This document shows, one piece after another, positions 52,587-61,510 of a stretch of DNA of 64,000 nucleotides (its first letter is position 1; every line of letters begins with the position of its first letter). A program made the position numbers and the translations under genes. This DNA is from an uncultured Amylibacter sp. (GTDB taxonomy: Bacteria; Pseudomonadota; Alphaproteobacteria; Rhodobacterales; Rhodobacteraceae). The stretch spans positions 310,001 through 374,000 of the forward strand of contig OY365741.1 in the NCBI GenBank assembly GCA_959347425.1, written 5' to 3'. The notes beneath the pieces were generated by a model. It worked only from the letters and a program-made list of their open reading frames with translations, searched no databases and had not been told where the DNA came from.

Positions 52587-53381
52587 ATGAGATTCTTGGT
52601 GATAATGTGCGCGGTTGGGGTTGCCTTGGCTGGGTGTAGCGATGTGGAAACGTTGGATGATTTGGGGCGGAAGCTGGATCCGTTGCCCGAACTGGATAGC
52701 TATGAATCAACCGTTGCCGTGGTGGATGAGGGTGATGAGATTACCCAAACGACTCTGGATGATAATTCTGCTGGTGGTGAGGTCGCGGGCGCGGGTGGCA
52801 CGCGCTATCATATCGTGCGTGATGGCGAGACGGCGGAGTCTATCGCGGGGTTATACAGCGTGTCAGAGACGGAATTATCCAGTTGGAACGGGCTGGATTC
52901 GGAAAATACCGTGCAAACGGGGCAGCAATTGTTAATCCCGTTTTCAGAAGAGGCGGTTGTGGCTGTTGCCGATGAAACCGTTGCCGATGAAGCGGTTGCG
53001 GAGGATAAACCCGCAAGCCCCCCCGCCAAGCAATCCAAATTCCTACGCCCCGTGGATGGGCCGATTAAAGAGCCCTATTCGGACGATCCAAACGGCAACG
53101 AGGGGATTGATTTTTCTACCGTTCAGGGGACTCCTGTCCGAGCGGCGGACGATGGAGTGGTTGCTTTGACCTCCGCTTCTGTCAATGATACGACTATTAT
53201 TTTGGTGCGCCATGATGATGAGTTTTATACGGTTTATTCCAATGTAAATGCCCCGCAAGTCGCCAAGGGCGATACGGTTCGGCGAGGTGAAACGATTGGG
53301 CAAGTCGCCAGTGATTTTGTCCATTTTGAGGTGCGCAAAGGGATTGATGCGGTGGATCCAACACCTTATATTAGTGATTAG
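52587..53381 (+). CDS. LysM and LytM (M23-like) lipoprotein, NlpD/EnvC-like
   Basis: 264 residues from the ATG at 52587, with TAAGGAG at a 5-base distance; two residues are added if the GTG at 52581 is used. Seen: lipoprotein signal with lipid Cys near 17 (GVALAGC), a LysM domain (YHIVRDGETAESIAGLYSVSE...LLIPF, about 70-115), a Glu/Val/Ala-rich link, and a C-terminal LytM domain (about 150-264). The first metal-site His-x3-Asp is NEGID here, while HFEVR remains, so like E. coli NlpD it is probably not catalytic and activates amidases instead. The surE-pcm-nlpD order is well known. The end YISD and stop lie in a TTAGTGATTAG array. Confidence 0.85.
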   Translation: MRFLVIMCAVGVALAGCSDVETLDDLGRKLDPLPELDSYESTVAVVDEGDEITQTTLDDNSAGGEVAGAGGTRYHIVRDGETAESIAGLYSVSETELSSWNGLDSENTVQTGQQLLIPFSEEAVVAVADETVADEAVAEDKPASPPAKQSKFLRPVDGPIKEPYSDDPNGNEGIDFSTVQGTPVRAADDGVVALTSASVNDTTIILVRHDDEFYTVYSNVNAPQVAKGDTVRRGETIGQVASDFVHFEVRKGIDAVDPTPYISD

Positions 53382-53802
53382 TTGTTAGTTATTAGTTATT
53401 AGTTATTAGTTATTGGTTGTTAGGAATTGGGGGTTGGTTATGAGAGGTTAAGAGCGGAGGTTTTTTGTTGGACATTTCTTCGAAATGTCGCCCACCCGCC
53501 CGCCCTAGCCTGTCCTAGTATCTAGGCAAAGCCTAAATAAATTTAGAAAAAACCCATCACCAATTCCCAAGTATTCTTTGCAAATAATCCAATCTATCGT
53601 CTTGTTATTCCAGATAGCAAATTTATAGAGAATCTATAGTCTTGAAACCCAAGGGCTTTTGGCATGCCTCCACGAAGTGGGGGCTACGCACAAAAGACCA
53701 TGCTGGTCGGCATTCGCGTAGCGATGACGAAGACCCGAAGGGCTAAAGGGCTAAAGCCACTAACAACTAATAACTAACAACTAACAACTAATAACTAATA
53801 AT
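53372..53802 (+). repeat. Array-bounded intergenic element, copy J (nlpD-like-glcB)
   Basis: Left TTAGTTATTAG units (53372-53420) and right CTAACAACTAATAAC units (53757-53802), matched in type. Interior: AGCGGAGGTTTTTTGTTGGACATTTCTTCG..., GTCTAGG-type module, the core (53532-53645), tail GGCTTTTGGCATGCCTCCACGAAGTGGGGGCTACGCACAAAAG, GATGACGAAGACCCGAAGGGC. The right array encodes the last residues of malate synthase G. Confidence 0.88.
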
Positions 53803-55922
53803 CGCCGACTATGCAAAATCGGCTCGGTATAACCGCTAGGCTGTTCCGCCCCCTTAAACACCAAATCACACGCCGACTGAAACGCTATCCGCACGCAATC
53901 GGGCGACATCGGCACATAGCCCGCTTCCCCCTCATTCTGCCTATCCACAACCTCCGCCATTCGGCGCATAATATCCATCACCTCTGGCGCGGAAATCACA
54001 TCATGCATCAGCCAATTCGCGATATGCTGGCTGCTTATCCGACAGGTCGCCCTATCCTCCATCAACCCAACATCGTTGATATCTGGCACCTTGGAACAGC
54101 CTATCCCCGCGTCAATCCACCGCACCACATAGCCCAAAATCCCCTGCGCATTGTTTTCCACCTCCGCCGCTATTTCATCGGCAGTCCAGTTCGGCACGGA
54201 CACCACGGAAGGCGACAGCAACGCATCCACCCCTCCGCGTCGCCCAGCCCCAGCCAACCCCGCCTGCACCGCAAAAACATCGGTACGGTGATAGTGCGTA
54301 GCGTGCAAAACCGCCGCCACAGGGCTTGGCACCCACGCGCAATTCGCCCCCATCTGCGGCGGCACGATTTGCTTTTCCAGCATCGCGCACATCATATCAG
54401 GCATAGGCCACATGCCCTTGCCAATCTGCGCCTTGCCCGATAATCCGCACGCCAACCCTATATCCACATTCTGGTTTTCATAGGCCTGTATCCACGGTTG
54501 CGCCTTTATCTGCGCCTTCGGTAAAAACGCCCCCGCGTGCATGGAGGTATGGATTTCATCCCCCGTTCTATCCAGAAAACCCGTGTTAATAAAGGCTACA
54601 CGGTGACGCGCGGCACGAATACATTCCTTTAGATTAACGGAAGTCCGCCGTTCCTCGTCCATTATGCCCATTTTAATAGTGTATTTAGGCAAGCCCAGCA
54701 CGGTTTCCACCGCACCGAATAAATCATTGGTAAAGGCGACTTCCTCTGCCCCGTGCATTTTGGGTTTCACGATATAAATAGAGCTTTTCGAATTACGCCC
54801 AGCGTGGCGCAAATCGTGCAAGGCAAGCGTGGTGGTGAAAAGCGCGTCCATAATGCCTTCGCCAATTTCATCGCCCTGCCCGTCCAAAATCGCAGGCGTA
54901 GTCATAAGATGCCCAACATTACGCACCAGCATTAACGCCCGCCCTTTCAGGGATATGTTGCCCATGGGGGTGGTGAATTCTCGGTCATCTGCCAGCGCAC
55001 GGGTTATCGATTTGCCGTTCTTTTGGAATTCGATTTTTAAATCGCCACGCATTAACCCAAGCCAATTTGAGTATGCGGCGGTTTTATCATTGGCATCAAC
55101 GGCGGCCACGGAATCCTCAAAATCCACGATGGTAGAAATCGCAGATTCCATGATAATATCGGACATGTTGGCGGAGTCGGTCTTGCCAATGATGGTGGTT
55201 TTATCAAAGATAAGAATGACATGCAGGTCGTGGTTTTTTAACAATACCGAGTCGGGGGAGTCGGGGTTGCCCGTGTAGCCTATGAAAGAGTCCTTGTTTT
55301 TCAACGGGTTGCCGTCTATTTCCAAGGTGTTGTCTTTGATTTTATATTGGGTCGCGGTCGCGTGGGTTTTATTTTGCGGTGTGTTTTGCAGGGGAAATGT
55401 TTCATCCAAAAACCTCCGCCCCCAAGCGATAACCTGTGCGCCCCGCCCCGCATCATAGCCGCCTTTCGGCGGTACGCTGCCCATCGCATCCGTGCCATAA
55501 AGCGCGTCATAAAGCGAGCCCCAACGGGCGTTCGCCGCATTCAGCACAAACCGAGCGTTCGTCACGGGCACCACCAATTGCGGTCCGCAAATCGTGGCAA
55601 TTTCGGGGTCTATGCCGCTGGTTTCAATGGTAAAATCCGCGCCCTCGTCTTGCAAATAGCCAATGTCACGCAGGAAGGTTTTATAGGCGACAGGGTCGGT
55701 AATGTTGCCTCGGTTCTGGTCATGCCAAGCGTTTATTTTCTGTTGCAGGTCTTCGCGAACTTGCAAAAGAGCGCGGTTGCGGGGGGTGAAATCGGCTACG
55801 ATTTGCGCCAAGCCTGCCCAGAATGTATCGGGCGTTATGTTTAGCGGGGCGAGCCCTTTTGTTTCCATAAAATCGGCTAAGCGGGTGTTTATTTGCAAGC
55901 CAGCGCGGGTGGTGAATGTCAT
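53781..55922 (-). CDS. glcB: Malate synthase G
   Basis: 713 residues, standard for the G form (about 720). Seen: [30 protein letters not shown] region, [17 protein letters not shown], and [21 protein letters not shown]; the end shows [10 protein letters not shown]. Known: condenses glyoxylate and acetyl-CoA to malate for growth on C2 compounds. No isocitrate lyase is in this window. The last six residues (LLVISC) and the stop come from the ATTAGTTATTAGTTGTTAG array of copy J, replacing the usual charged tail after the conserved HxRR. Confidence 0.95.
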   Translation of the reverse strand: MTFTTRAGLQINTRLADFMETKGLAPLNITPDTFWAGLAQIVADFTPRNRALLQVREDLQQKINAWHDQNRGNITDPVAYKTFLRDIGYLQDEGADFTIETSGIDPEIATICGPQLVVPVTNARFVLNAANARWGSLYDALYGTDAMGSVPPKGGYDAGRGAQVIAWGRRFLDETFPLQNTPQNKTHATATQYKIKDNTLEIDGNPLKNKDSFIGYTGNPDSPDSVLLKNHDLHVILIFDKTTIIGKTDSANMSDIIMESAISTIVDFEDSVAAVDANDKTAAYSNWLGLMRGDLKIEFQKNGKSITRALADDREFTTPMGNISLKGRALMLVRNVGHLMTTPAILDGQGDEIGEGIMDALFTTTLALHDLRHAGRNSKSSIYIVKPKMHGAEEVAFTNDLFGAVETVLGLPKYTIKMGIMDEERRTSVNLKECIRAARHRVAFINTGFLDRTGDEIHTSMHAGAFLPKAQIKAQPWIQAYENQNVDIGLACGLSGKAQIGKGMWPMPDMMCAMLEKQIVPPQMGANCAWVPSPVAAVLHATHYHRTDVFAVQAGLAGAGRRGGVDALLSPSVVSVPNWTADEIAAEVENNAQGILGYVVRWIDAGIGCSKVPDINDVGLMEDRATCRISSQHIANWLMHDVISAPEVMDIMRRMAEVVDRQNEGEAGYVPMSPDCVRIAFQSACDLVFKGAEQPSGYTEPILHSRRLLVISC

Positions 55923-56012
55923 CGGGTATCCTTTATTTATGTAGCGTTTATCGGGGATAATAGCAGGGGGGAGTGGGAGGAGTCAAGGGTTTTAACGATT
56001 AACTATTAACAC

Positions 56013-57518
56013 CTAAATCCCCAATTTCCCCGCCAAAAGCTCATTAACCGCCTTTGGGTTAGCCTTGCCACCACTGGCCGCCATGACTTGCCCGACAAAC
56101 CAACCCGCCAGCTTGGGGTTTTCCTTACATTTAGCCACTTGGGCAGGATTATCGGCAATCACACGGTCAATCAGCAATTCAATCTCACCCGTATCACTCA
56201 CCTGCGCCAACCCACGCGATTCGATTATATCGGCGGGCTCCCCGCCCTCGTTCCACAAAACATCAAACACTGTTTTTGCAGCACTACCACTGATTGTCCC
56301 ATCCGCTATTAAATCCAGCACCGCCCCCAGTTGAGCCGCCGATACGGGGCTGTCGGCTATCCCCAATTCGGCCTTGTTTAACCGCCCAAACAGCTCATTT
56401 ATCACCCAATTCGCCGCCTGTTTGCCGTCGCGCCCGCTTGCCAAAACTTCAAAATAATCCGCATCCGCCACATCCGCCGACAACACCGCCGCATCATAAT
56501 CAGTAACACCATAATCCGCGATAAACCGCGCCTTCTTCGCATCTGGCAATTCGGGCAGAGTCGCACGGATTCCCTCCACCCACTCTTGCGATATTTCCAA
56601 AGGCAGCAAATCAGGGTCTGGGAAATAACGGTAATCGTGTGCCTCTTCTTTTGAGCGCATAGACCGCGTTTCCCCCTTATCAGGGTCATACAGACGGGTT
56701 TCTTGGGTGATGGTACCCCCATCCTCCAAAACCGCGATTTGACGGCGAGATTCGTATTCAATCGCCTGCTGGATAAACCGCATGGAGTTCATGTTTTTTA
56801 ACTCACACCGCGTTCCCAAATGCGCGAAATCATCATTTTCACGGAATTTTTCATAGGCCCCCACCGGGCAAACCGACACATTCACATCGGCGCGCATATT
56901 GCCGTTTTGCATATTGCCGTCGCAAGTGCCTAAATAACGCAGGATTTGGCGCATTTTCACCAGATAAGCCGCCGCCTCGGCCCCGCCACGGATATCGGGG
57001 CGCGATACGATTTCCATCAAAGCCACCCCCGTGCGGTTCAAATCCACGAACGAGTGCGCGGGATCCATATCATGCACGGATTTGCCCGCGTCTTGTTCCA
57101 GATGAATCCGTTCCACTCGGACGATTCGCGTGCCTGTGTCCATATCCACGCGGACTTCGCCCTCGCCCACTAGCGGGTGGTAAAGCTGGCTGATTTGATA
57201 GCCTTGGGGCAAATCGGGGTAGAAATAATTCTTGCGATCAAAGGCGGAATATAGGTTTATTTCGGCGTTAAGCCCAAGCCCTGTGCGTACGGTTTGCTCT
57301 ACGCAGAACTGGTTAATCACGGGCAGCATGCCGGGCATCGCCGAGTCTATGAAGGAGACATTGGAATTGGGCTCCGCCCCGAATTGGGTGGAGGCGGATG
57401 AGAATAATTTGGCGTTCGATTTGACTTGGGCGTGGATTTCCATGCCGATAACGATTTCCCAGTCGGATTTCGCGCCAGAGATTATTTTAACAGGGGGAGG
57501 AGGAGGAAGGTTAGGCAT
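56013..57518 (-). CDS. gatB: Aspartyl/glutamyl-tRNA amidotransferase subunit B
   Basis: 501 residues, standard. Seen: [103 protein letters not shown] and the C-terminal YqeY-like end. Known: with GatA and GatC it amidates Glu-tRNA-Gln and Asp-tRNA-Asn. gatA and gatC are not next to it here. The stop is followed by TGTTAATAGTTAATCG, a short array remnant. It lies 90 bases upstream of glcB on the same strand. Confidence 0.95.
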   Translation of the reverse strand: MPNLPPPPPVKIISGAKSDWEIVIGMEIHAQVKSNAKLFSSASTQFGAEPNSNVSFIDSAMPGMLPVINQFCVEQTVRTGLGLNAEINLYSAFDRKNYFYPDLPQGYQISQLYHPLVGEGEVRVDMDTGTRIVRVERIHLEQDAGKSVHDMDPAHSFVDLNRTGVALMEIVSRPDIRGGAEAAAYLVKMRQILRYLGTCDGNMQNGNMRADVNVSVCPVGAYEKFRENDDFAHLGTRCELKNMNSMRFIQQAIEYESRRQIAVLEDGGTITQETRLYDPDKGETRSMRSKEEAHDYRYFPDPDLLPLEISQEWVEGIRATLPELPDAKKARFIADYGVTDYDAAVLSADVADADYFEVLASGRDGKQAANWVINELFGRLNKAELGIADSPVSAAQLGAVLDLIADGTISGSAAKTVFDVLWNEGGEPADIIESRGLAQVSDTGEIELLIDRVIADNPAQVAKCKENPKLAGWFVGQVMAASGGKANPKAVNELLAGKLGI

Positions 57519-57584
57519 GGTGTTTTGGGGGTTGTCGGTGTTATTGAGCGTGGGTTATGGATTATTAGGCGGGGATTGTCAACG

Positions 57585-57737
57585 ATGAATTGTGAATTAT
57601 AAATTGTGAATTGTGAATTGGGTTTTGTGGCAAATTTATTTCCTAAAATAACGAACTCCAATTATTTTAAATAACGGATAACAAGAATAACCAATAATTC
57701 ATCATTCACCATTCACCATTCACCATTCGCAATTCAT
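57585..57737 (+). repeat. Second, smaller array-bounded element (gatB-dddL-like)
   Basis: Left array GATGAATTGTGAATTATAAATTG (57585-57619) and right array AATTCATCATTCACCATTCACC (57697-57737) are reverse complements. The 78-base core (TTTGTGGC...TTTCCTAAAATAAC...AATAACCAATAATTCA) is unlike the larger family but is found again at 59184-59297. The right array extends over the 3' end of the dddL-like gene. Confidence 0.82.
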
Positions 57738-58386
57738 ACCCATCCAAACGAATATCCCCGTTCCACCGCCATAACGCCACAAACGGCGCACCGAAGGTAC
57801 GGGTAGAATGCGGCACCATAGACTCATGAAAAATCATATCCCCCGCGTGGTGGTCGGTGGTCGTATCCTGCCAGCCTCTGCCCCACCGCGCCATTCCGCT
57901 TATCATAATAAACGTCTCCTCCGCAGGATGAGTGCGGGTGGAATAATGAACCCCCGCATCCTGCATAAACACCCCCGCCCGCAGATTTGGATTGAAAAAC
58001 ATCCCGTCTGGACCGACCAGCTCTACAGTCGCCATCTGGGCGGCCGTATCCGCGTCAATCAGCGCGTCATCCAGCCCGAAATAATACCAATCTAGTTGAG
58101 TCATTACCGTGCGTAAATGGGGCATAATCGCCAAAGATGGGGTCGCACCCGATTTTTCTGATGATTTTTCCGACAAACGCACCATCTCGGCAATTTTATC
58201 GGTGCTTGGGCGGGTGCTATCGGTGCGAATCGCTGATTGCGCACTCGGACTCGCACTCGCACACGCCTCCCGCAGAGCCATCGCGGCGGCATCCCCGCCC
58301 GCTCGCCCTTCGCCCGCGTATAAATCCGCCATCGCCCCCAACAGAGCCTGCAAATTCCCGCAATTATCTTTTTGGGCTTGCGTCAT
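57706..58386 (-). CDS. dddL: Probable dimethylsulfoniopropionate lyase, DddL-like cupin
   Basis: 226 residues, the usual DddL size. Seen: an N-terminal helical region, then a cupin with HYSTRTHPAEETFIMISGMARW (His147, His153, Glu156/157) and GDMIFHESMVPHSTRT (His193), and the aromatic end FVALWRWNGDIRLDGYEL. These fit the DMSP_lyase family, which cleaves DMSP into DMS and acrylate with a bound metal. Another member of that cupin family is possible, so the substrate needs a test. Neighbours do not show DMSP uptake or acrylate genes. The Ser-rich stretch at about 42-82 is odd. The final residues (MVNGEW) and the stop lie in the GGTGAAT array. Confidence 0.62.
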   Translation of the reverse strand: MTQAQKDNCGNLQALLGAMADLYAGEGRAGGDAAAMALREACASASPSAQSAIRTDSTRPSTDKIAEMVRLSEKSSEKSGATPSLAIMPHLRTVMTQLDWYYFGLDDALIDADTAAQMATVELVGPDGMFFNPNLRAGVFMQDAGVHYSTRTHPAEETFIMISGMARWGRGWQDTTTDHHAGDMIFHESMVPHSTRTFGAPFVALWRWNGDIRLDGYELRMVNGEW

Positions 58387-58493
58387 TTTGTAAAAACCTT
58401 TATGGATGGGCGCAATAATAGATGCGTCCTTTAGTTGAGCATTTACCCAATCCTTTAATCCAATAACCCCACAAAATCAAGGCATATATCACG

Positions 58494-59147
58494 ATGAGTG
58501 ACTTTATTCTTATTCGCCACGGACAGGCGCAATCTGGTGCGAAAAACGAAAAAGATTACGACAGCTTGAGCGCGCTTGGCTATCAGCAAGCCGCGTGGTT
58601 GGGTGCGTATTTGAAAGACCATTACCCCTGTGATTACGTGGTTTCGGGCGATTTAACCCGCCAGTTAGAAACGGTTAAAACCTGTGAATTTCCTGCCGAG
58701 AATAAGATTGACAAGGGCTTGAACGAGCTGGATTATTTCGGGCTATCGCGCAGTTTGGAGGCGAAATTTGGCATAGCCCATCCCACCGATGTGGCGACTT
58801 TTCGCCATCAAATCCCCCAGCTCTTCACCCATTGGCAAAACGGCGATTTGGGCGCGGATTTGGAGGGTTATGATGATTTTTCCGCCCGCACGCGTGGGGT
58901 TTTGAACGGGTTTAGCGGGCTGGGCGACGCGCCGATTATTCTGGTGACCTCGGCTGGTGTGATAGCCCATTTGTGCGCCTTGGCTCTGCGGTTGGATAAC
59001 CACGCACAGGCGCGGATTTATGAGAGGGTGTTGCACACGTCCCTTACGCAAATCGCCATAGAGGATGGGGACTTTCACCTATTACAATTCGGCGCAACCC
59101 CGCATTTGGACAGTGCCGATAGGCGGTATGCGAAGACTAATATCTAA
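58494..59147 (+). CDS. Histidine phosphatase family protein
   Basis: 217 residues. Seen: the RHG motif near residue 8 (LIRHGQAQSG), YDSLSALGYQQAAWLGAYL, the SGDLTRQLET motif and a second His in VTSAGVIAHLC. Known: the family includes phosphoglycerate mutases and many phosphatases; this member has no specific signature. It is alone on its strand between divergent dddL-like and livK. The divergent gap to dddL is 107 bases. Confidence 0.85.
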   Translation: MSDFILIRHGQAQSGAKNEKDYDSLSALGYQQAAWLGAYLKDHYPCDYVVSGDLTRQLETVKTCEFPAENKIDKGLNELDYFGLSRSLEAKFGIAHPTDVATFRHQIPQLFTHWQNGDLGADLEGYDDFSARTRGVLNGFSGLGDAPIILVTSAGVIAHLCALALRLDNHAQARIYERVLHTSLTQIAIEDGDFHLLQFGATPHLDSADRRYAKTNI

Positions 59148-59149
59148 AA

Positions 59150-59329
59150 GAAATTGTGAATTGTGAATGATGAATGGTGAATTGGGTTTGTGGCGAACTT
59201 CTTTCCTAAAATAACTAACACCTAGTTATTAAATAACCAAAAATAACTCACCATAGTTATTTTAGATAATGGATAATTAGAACAACCAATAATTCACCAT
59301 TCACAATTAATAATTCACAATTCATAATT
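59150..59329 (+). repeat. Second, smaller array-bounded element, copy 2 (phosphatase-livK)
   Basis: Left AATTGTGAATGATGAATGGTG (59150-59184) and right CACCATTCACAATTAATAATTCAC (59290-59329) are reverse complements. The core shares TTTCCTAAAATAAC and GAACAACCAATAATTCA with 57620-57698, plus about 30 extra bases including CCTAGTTATTAAATAACCAA. No gene is seen. The livK promoter follows directly. Confidence 0.82.
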
Positions 59330-59334
59330 TCCTC

Positions 59335-59363
59335 TTGACAAATCCCCCGATATTTACTTTATA
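59335..59363 (+). promoter_or_regulatory. Strong predicted promoter for livK
   Basis: TTGACA at 59335-59340, 17 bases, TTTATA at 59358-59363, giving transcription near 59370 and a 70-base leader before livK. Best promoter match in the window. Confidence 0.65.
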
Positions 59364-59440
59364 CTCCACCGCACATGATATTTGCCCGCAGGTTGAAACA
59401 AAAACACCCCACGGCAACACACAATAAAGGAGAAAAACAC

Positions 59441-60625
59441 ATGTACAAACTATTAACCACAACCATTCTTTCGGCATCGCTGGCCAGTACAGCCTTGGCG
59501 CAAGACGTAAAACTAGGCGTATTCTTGGGCTTCACAGGCCCATTGGAATCGCTGGTCGCAGAAATGGGACCCGCCGCCGAATTAGCAATCAAAGAAGTAT
59601 CCGATTCGGGCAAACTGATGGGCGGTAAATCCGTTTCATCCGTGCGCGGCGATACGACTTGCATCGATTCTGGCGCGGCCGTATCCACTATGGAACGGCT
59701 GGTCACGTCCGATAAAGTCGACGGAGTCGTCGGCGGGGATTGCTCTGGTGTTACCACGGCAGCCCTTACCAGCGTTGCCTTGCCAAACGGCATGGTGATG
59801 ATTTCACCATCCGCAACCAGCCCTGCTCTATCCACGATAGAAGACAACGGGTTGTTCTTTCGCACAGCCCCGTCTGACGCTCGTCAAGGCGTTGTTATGA
59901 CCAGTGTCATCATGGATCGCGGGATTAACACCGTTGCCCTGACCTATACAAACAACGACTATGGCAAGGGTTTGGCCGATGCTTTCCAAACTGCTTTTGA
60001 AGCAGCGGGCGGCACAGTCACCATTTCCACACCGCATGAAGACGGTAAGGCGGATTACTCGGCAGAGGTTGGCGCATTAGCCGCCGCTGGTGGGGACGTT
60101 CTGGTTGTCGCGGGCTATCTTGATCAAGGGGGCAAGGGGATTATCTCTGCTTCTTTGGACACGGGCGCGTTTGATACCTTTGTTTTGCCAGACGGCATGG
60201 TCGGGGCTTCATTGCCAGAGTCTATTGGTTCTGATTTAAACGGGTCTTTCGGGCAAGCCCCTGGCACGGATAGTGCGGGCGCAGGCAAGCTGGTTGACAT
60301 GGTCAAAGGCACGGGGATTGATGCGACATCACCTTTTGCTGCTGAATCCTATGACGCGGCTGCGTTGATTCTGCTGGCTATGCAGGCGGCGAATTCCACC
60401 GACCCCCAAGTCTATAAGGACATGGTACTATCTGTTGCGAACGCACCAGGTACGCCAATCCTGCCAGGCGAGCTGGGCAAAGCCTTGGATATCTTGGCAA
60501 GCGGAGGCGAAATCGATTATGTCGGCGCGTCCAATGTCGAGCTGATTGGCCCGGGCGAATCGGCTGGCAACTATCGCGAGATTGAAATCAAAGATGGCAA
60601 AGTGTCCACCGTTGGCTATCGCTAA
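59441..60625 (+). CDS. livK: Branched-chain amino acid (or related) ABC transporter substrate-binding protein
   Basis: 394 residues from the ATG at 59441 (AAAGGAG 10 bases upstream; a frame from 59375 lacks a signal peptide). Seen: signal peptide (to about Ala20, ALAQ|DV), KLGVFLGFTGPLESL, a periplasmic-binding fold of two lobes, GGDCSGVTTAALTSVALPNGMVMISPSATSP, TYTNNDYGKGL, and DYVGASNVELIGPGESAG. Known: HAAT-family proteins bring branched-chain or other amino acids to the LivHMGF complex. It leads the cluster and a terminator follows it, as expected for making more binding protein than pump. Confidence 0.9.
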   Translation: MYKLLTTTILSASLASTALAQDVKLGVFLGFTGPLESLVAEMGPAAELAIKEVSDSGKLMGGKSVSSVRGDTTCIDSGAAVSTMERLVTSDKVDGVVGGDCSGVTTAALTSVALPNGMVMISPSATSPALSTIEDNGLFFRTAPSDARQGVVMTSVIMDRGINTVALTYTNNDYGKGLADAFQTAFEAAGGTVTISTPHEDGKADYSAEVGALAAAGGDVLVVAGYLDQGGKGIISASLDTGAFDTFVLPDGMVGASLPESIGSDLNGSFGQAPGTDSAGAGKLVDMVKGTGIDATSPFAAESYDAAALILLAMQAANSTDPQVYKDMVLSVANAPGTPILPGELGKALDILASGGEIDYVGASNVELIGPGESAGNYREIEIKDGKVSTVGYR

Positions 60626-60637
60626 ATACCACTGAAA

Positions 60638-60668
60638 ACTGCCCGCCATTGCGCGGGCAGTTTTTTAT
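60638..60668 (+). terminator. Rho-independent terminator after livK
   Basis: CTGCCCGC, loop CATTG, then CGCGGGCAG-type stem followed by TTTTTTATTTT. It sits 13 bases after the livK stop and before livG, so it probably acts as a partial terminator within the cluster. Confidence 0.8.
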
Positions 60669-60733
60669 TTTACACTGATTCGCATGATTTTCGCGATTTT
60701 TCCAATTTCCCCCAAAAATTCCCAAAAATTCTC

Positions 60734-61510
60734 ATGATACGTATTGAAAACATTTCCAAAGAGTTTGATGGCTTCTACGCCTTAAACAACGCTTCGCTGG
60801 ATATTGAGCGTGGGTCAATCACGGGACTCATCGGCCCCAACGGCGCGGGCAAAACCACTCTGTTTAATGTCATTGCGGGGGTGTATAGCCCCAGCAACGG
60901 GCAGGTTTTCCTTGATGATACCGATATTACGGGCGTACCCCCGCACGAGTTATTCCACAAGGGCGTATTGCGCACCTTTCAAATCGCCCACGAATTCGCC
61001 ACCATGACCGTGCGTGAAAACCTGATGATGGTGCCGCCGAAACAATCAGGCGAATCCATCTGGAACGCTTGGTTTAATCGCGGCTCTATCGCCAACGAGG
61101 ACGCGGTTTTATGGGACAAAGCCAATGATGTCTTGGCGTTTTTGCAAATTGACCACTTGGCGGATGAGCTGGCGGGCAATTTATCTGGCGGGCAGAAAAA
61201 ACTGCTGGAACTGGGGCGCACCATGATGGTGGATGCCAAAATAGTATTTCTGGATGAAGTCGGCGCGGGTGTTAATCGTACTTTATTACAGACCATAGGC
61301 GATGCTATTTTGCGTCTTAACAAAGAACGCGGCTATACTTTTTGTATGATTGAACACGATATGAAATTTATCGGTCGTCTGTGTGACCCTGTTATTTGTA
61401 TGGCGGAGGGCTCGGTGCTGGCGCAAGGCACGATTGATGAAATCAAAGCCAATGAAAATGTGATAGAGGCGTATTTGGGGCATGGACTCAAGAATACGAA
61501 GATAACATGA
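60734..61510 (+). CDS. livG: Branched-chain amino acid ABC transporter ATPase LivG
   Basis: 258 residues, standard. Seen: Walker A GPNGAGKTT near residue 36, signature LSGGQKKLLELGRTMM, Walker B KIVFLDEVGAGVN (Glu present; the canonical LDEP is LDEV here), and the LivG C-terminal end. Known: one of two ATPase subunits of the HAAT importer, on the cytoplasmic side. It overlaps livF by four bases (ATGA). Confidence 0.93.
   Translation: MIRIENISKEFDGFYALNNASLDIERGSITGLIGPNGAGKTTLFNVIAGVYSPSNGQVFLDDTDITGVPPHELFHKGVLRTFQIAHEFATMTVRENLMMVPPKQSGESIWNAWFNRGSIANEDAVLWDKANDVLAFLQIDHLADELAGNLSGGQKKLLELGRTMMVDAKIVFLDEVGAGVNRTLLQTIGDAILRLNKERGYTFCMIEHDMKFIGRLCDPVICMAEGSVLAQGTIDEIKANENVIEAYLGHGLKNTKIT

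Noticed and set aside
3867..53802. IS elements or transposases within the large gaps
   Set aside because: No frame in the gaps resembles a transposase, and no target duplications with IS-like ends were seen. The elements can at most be non-autonomous.
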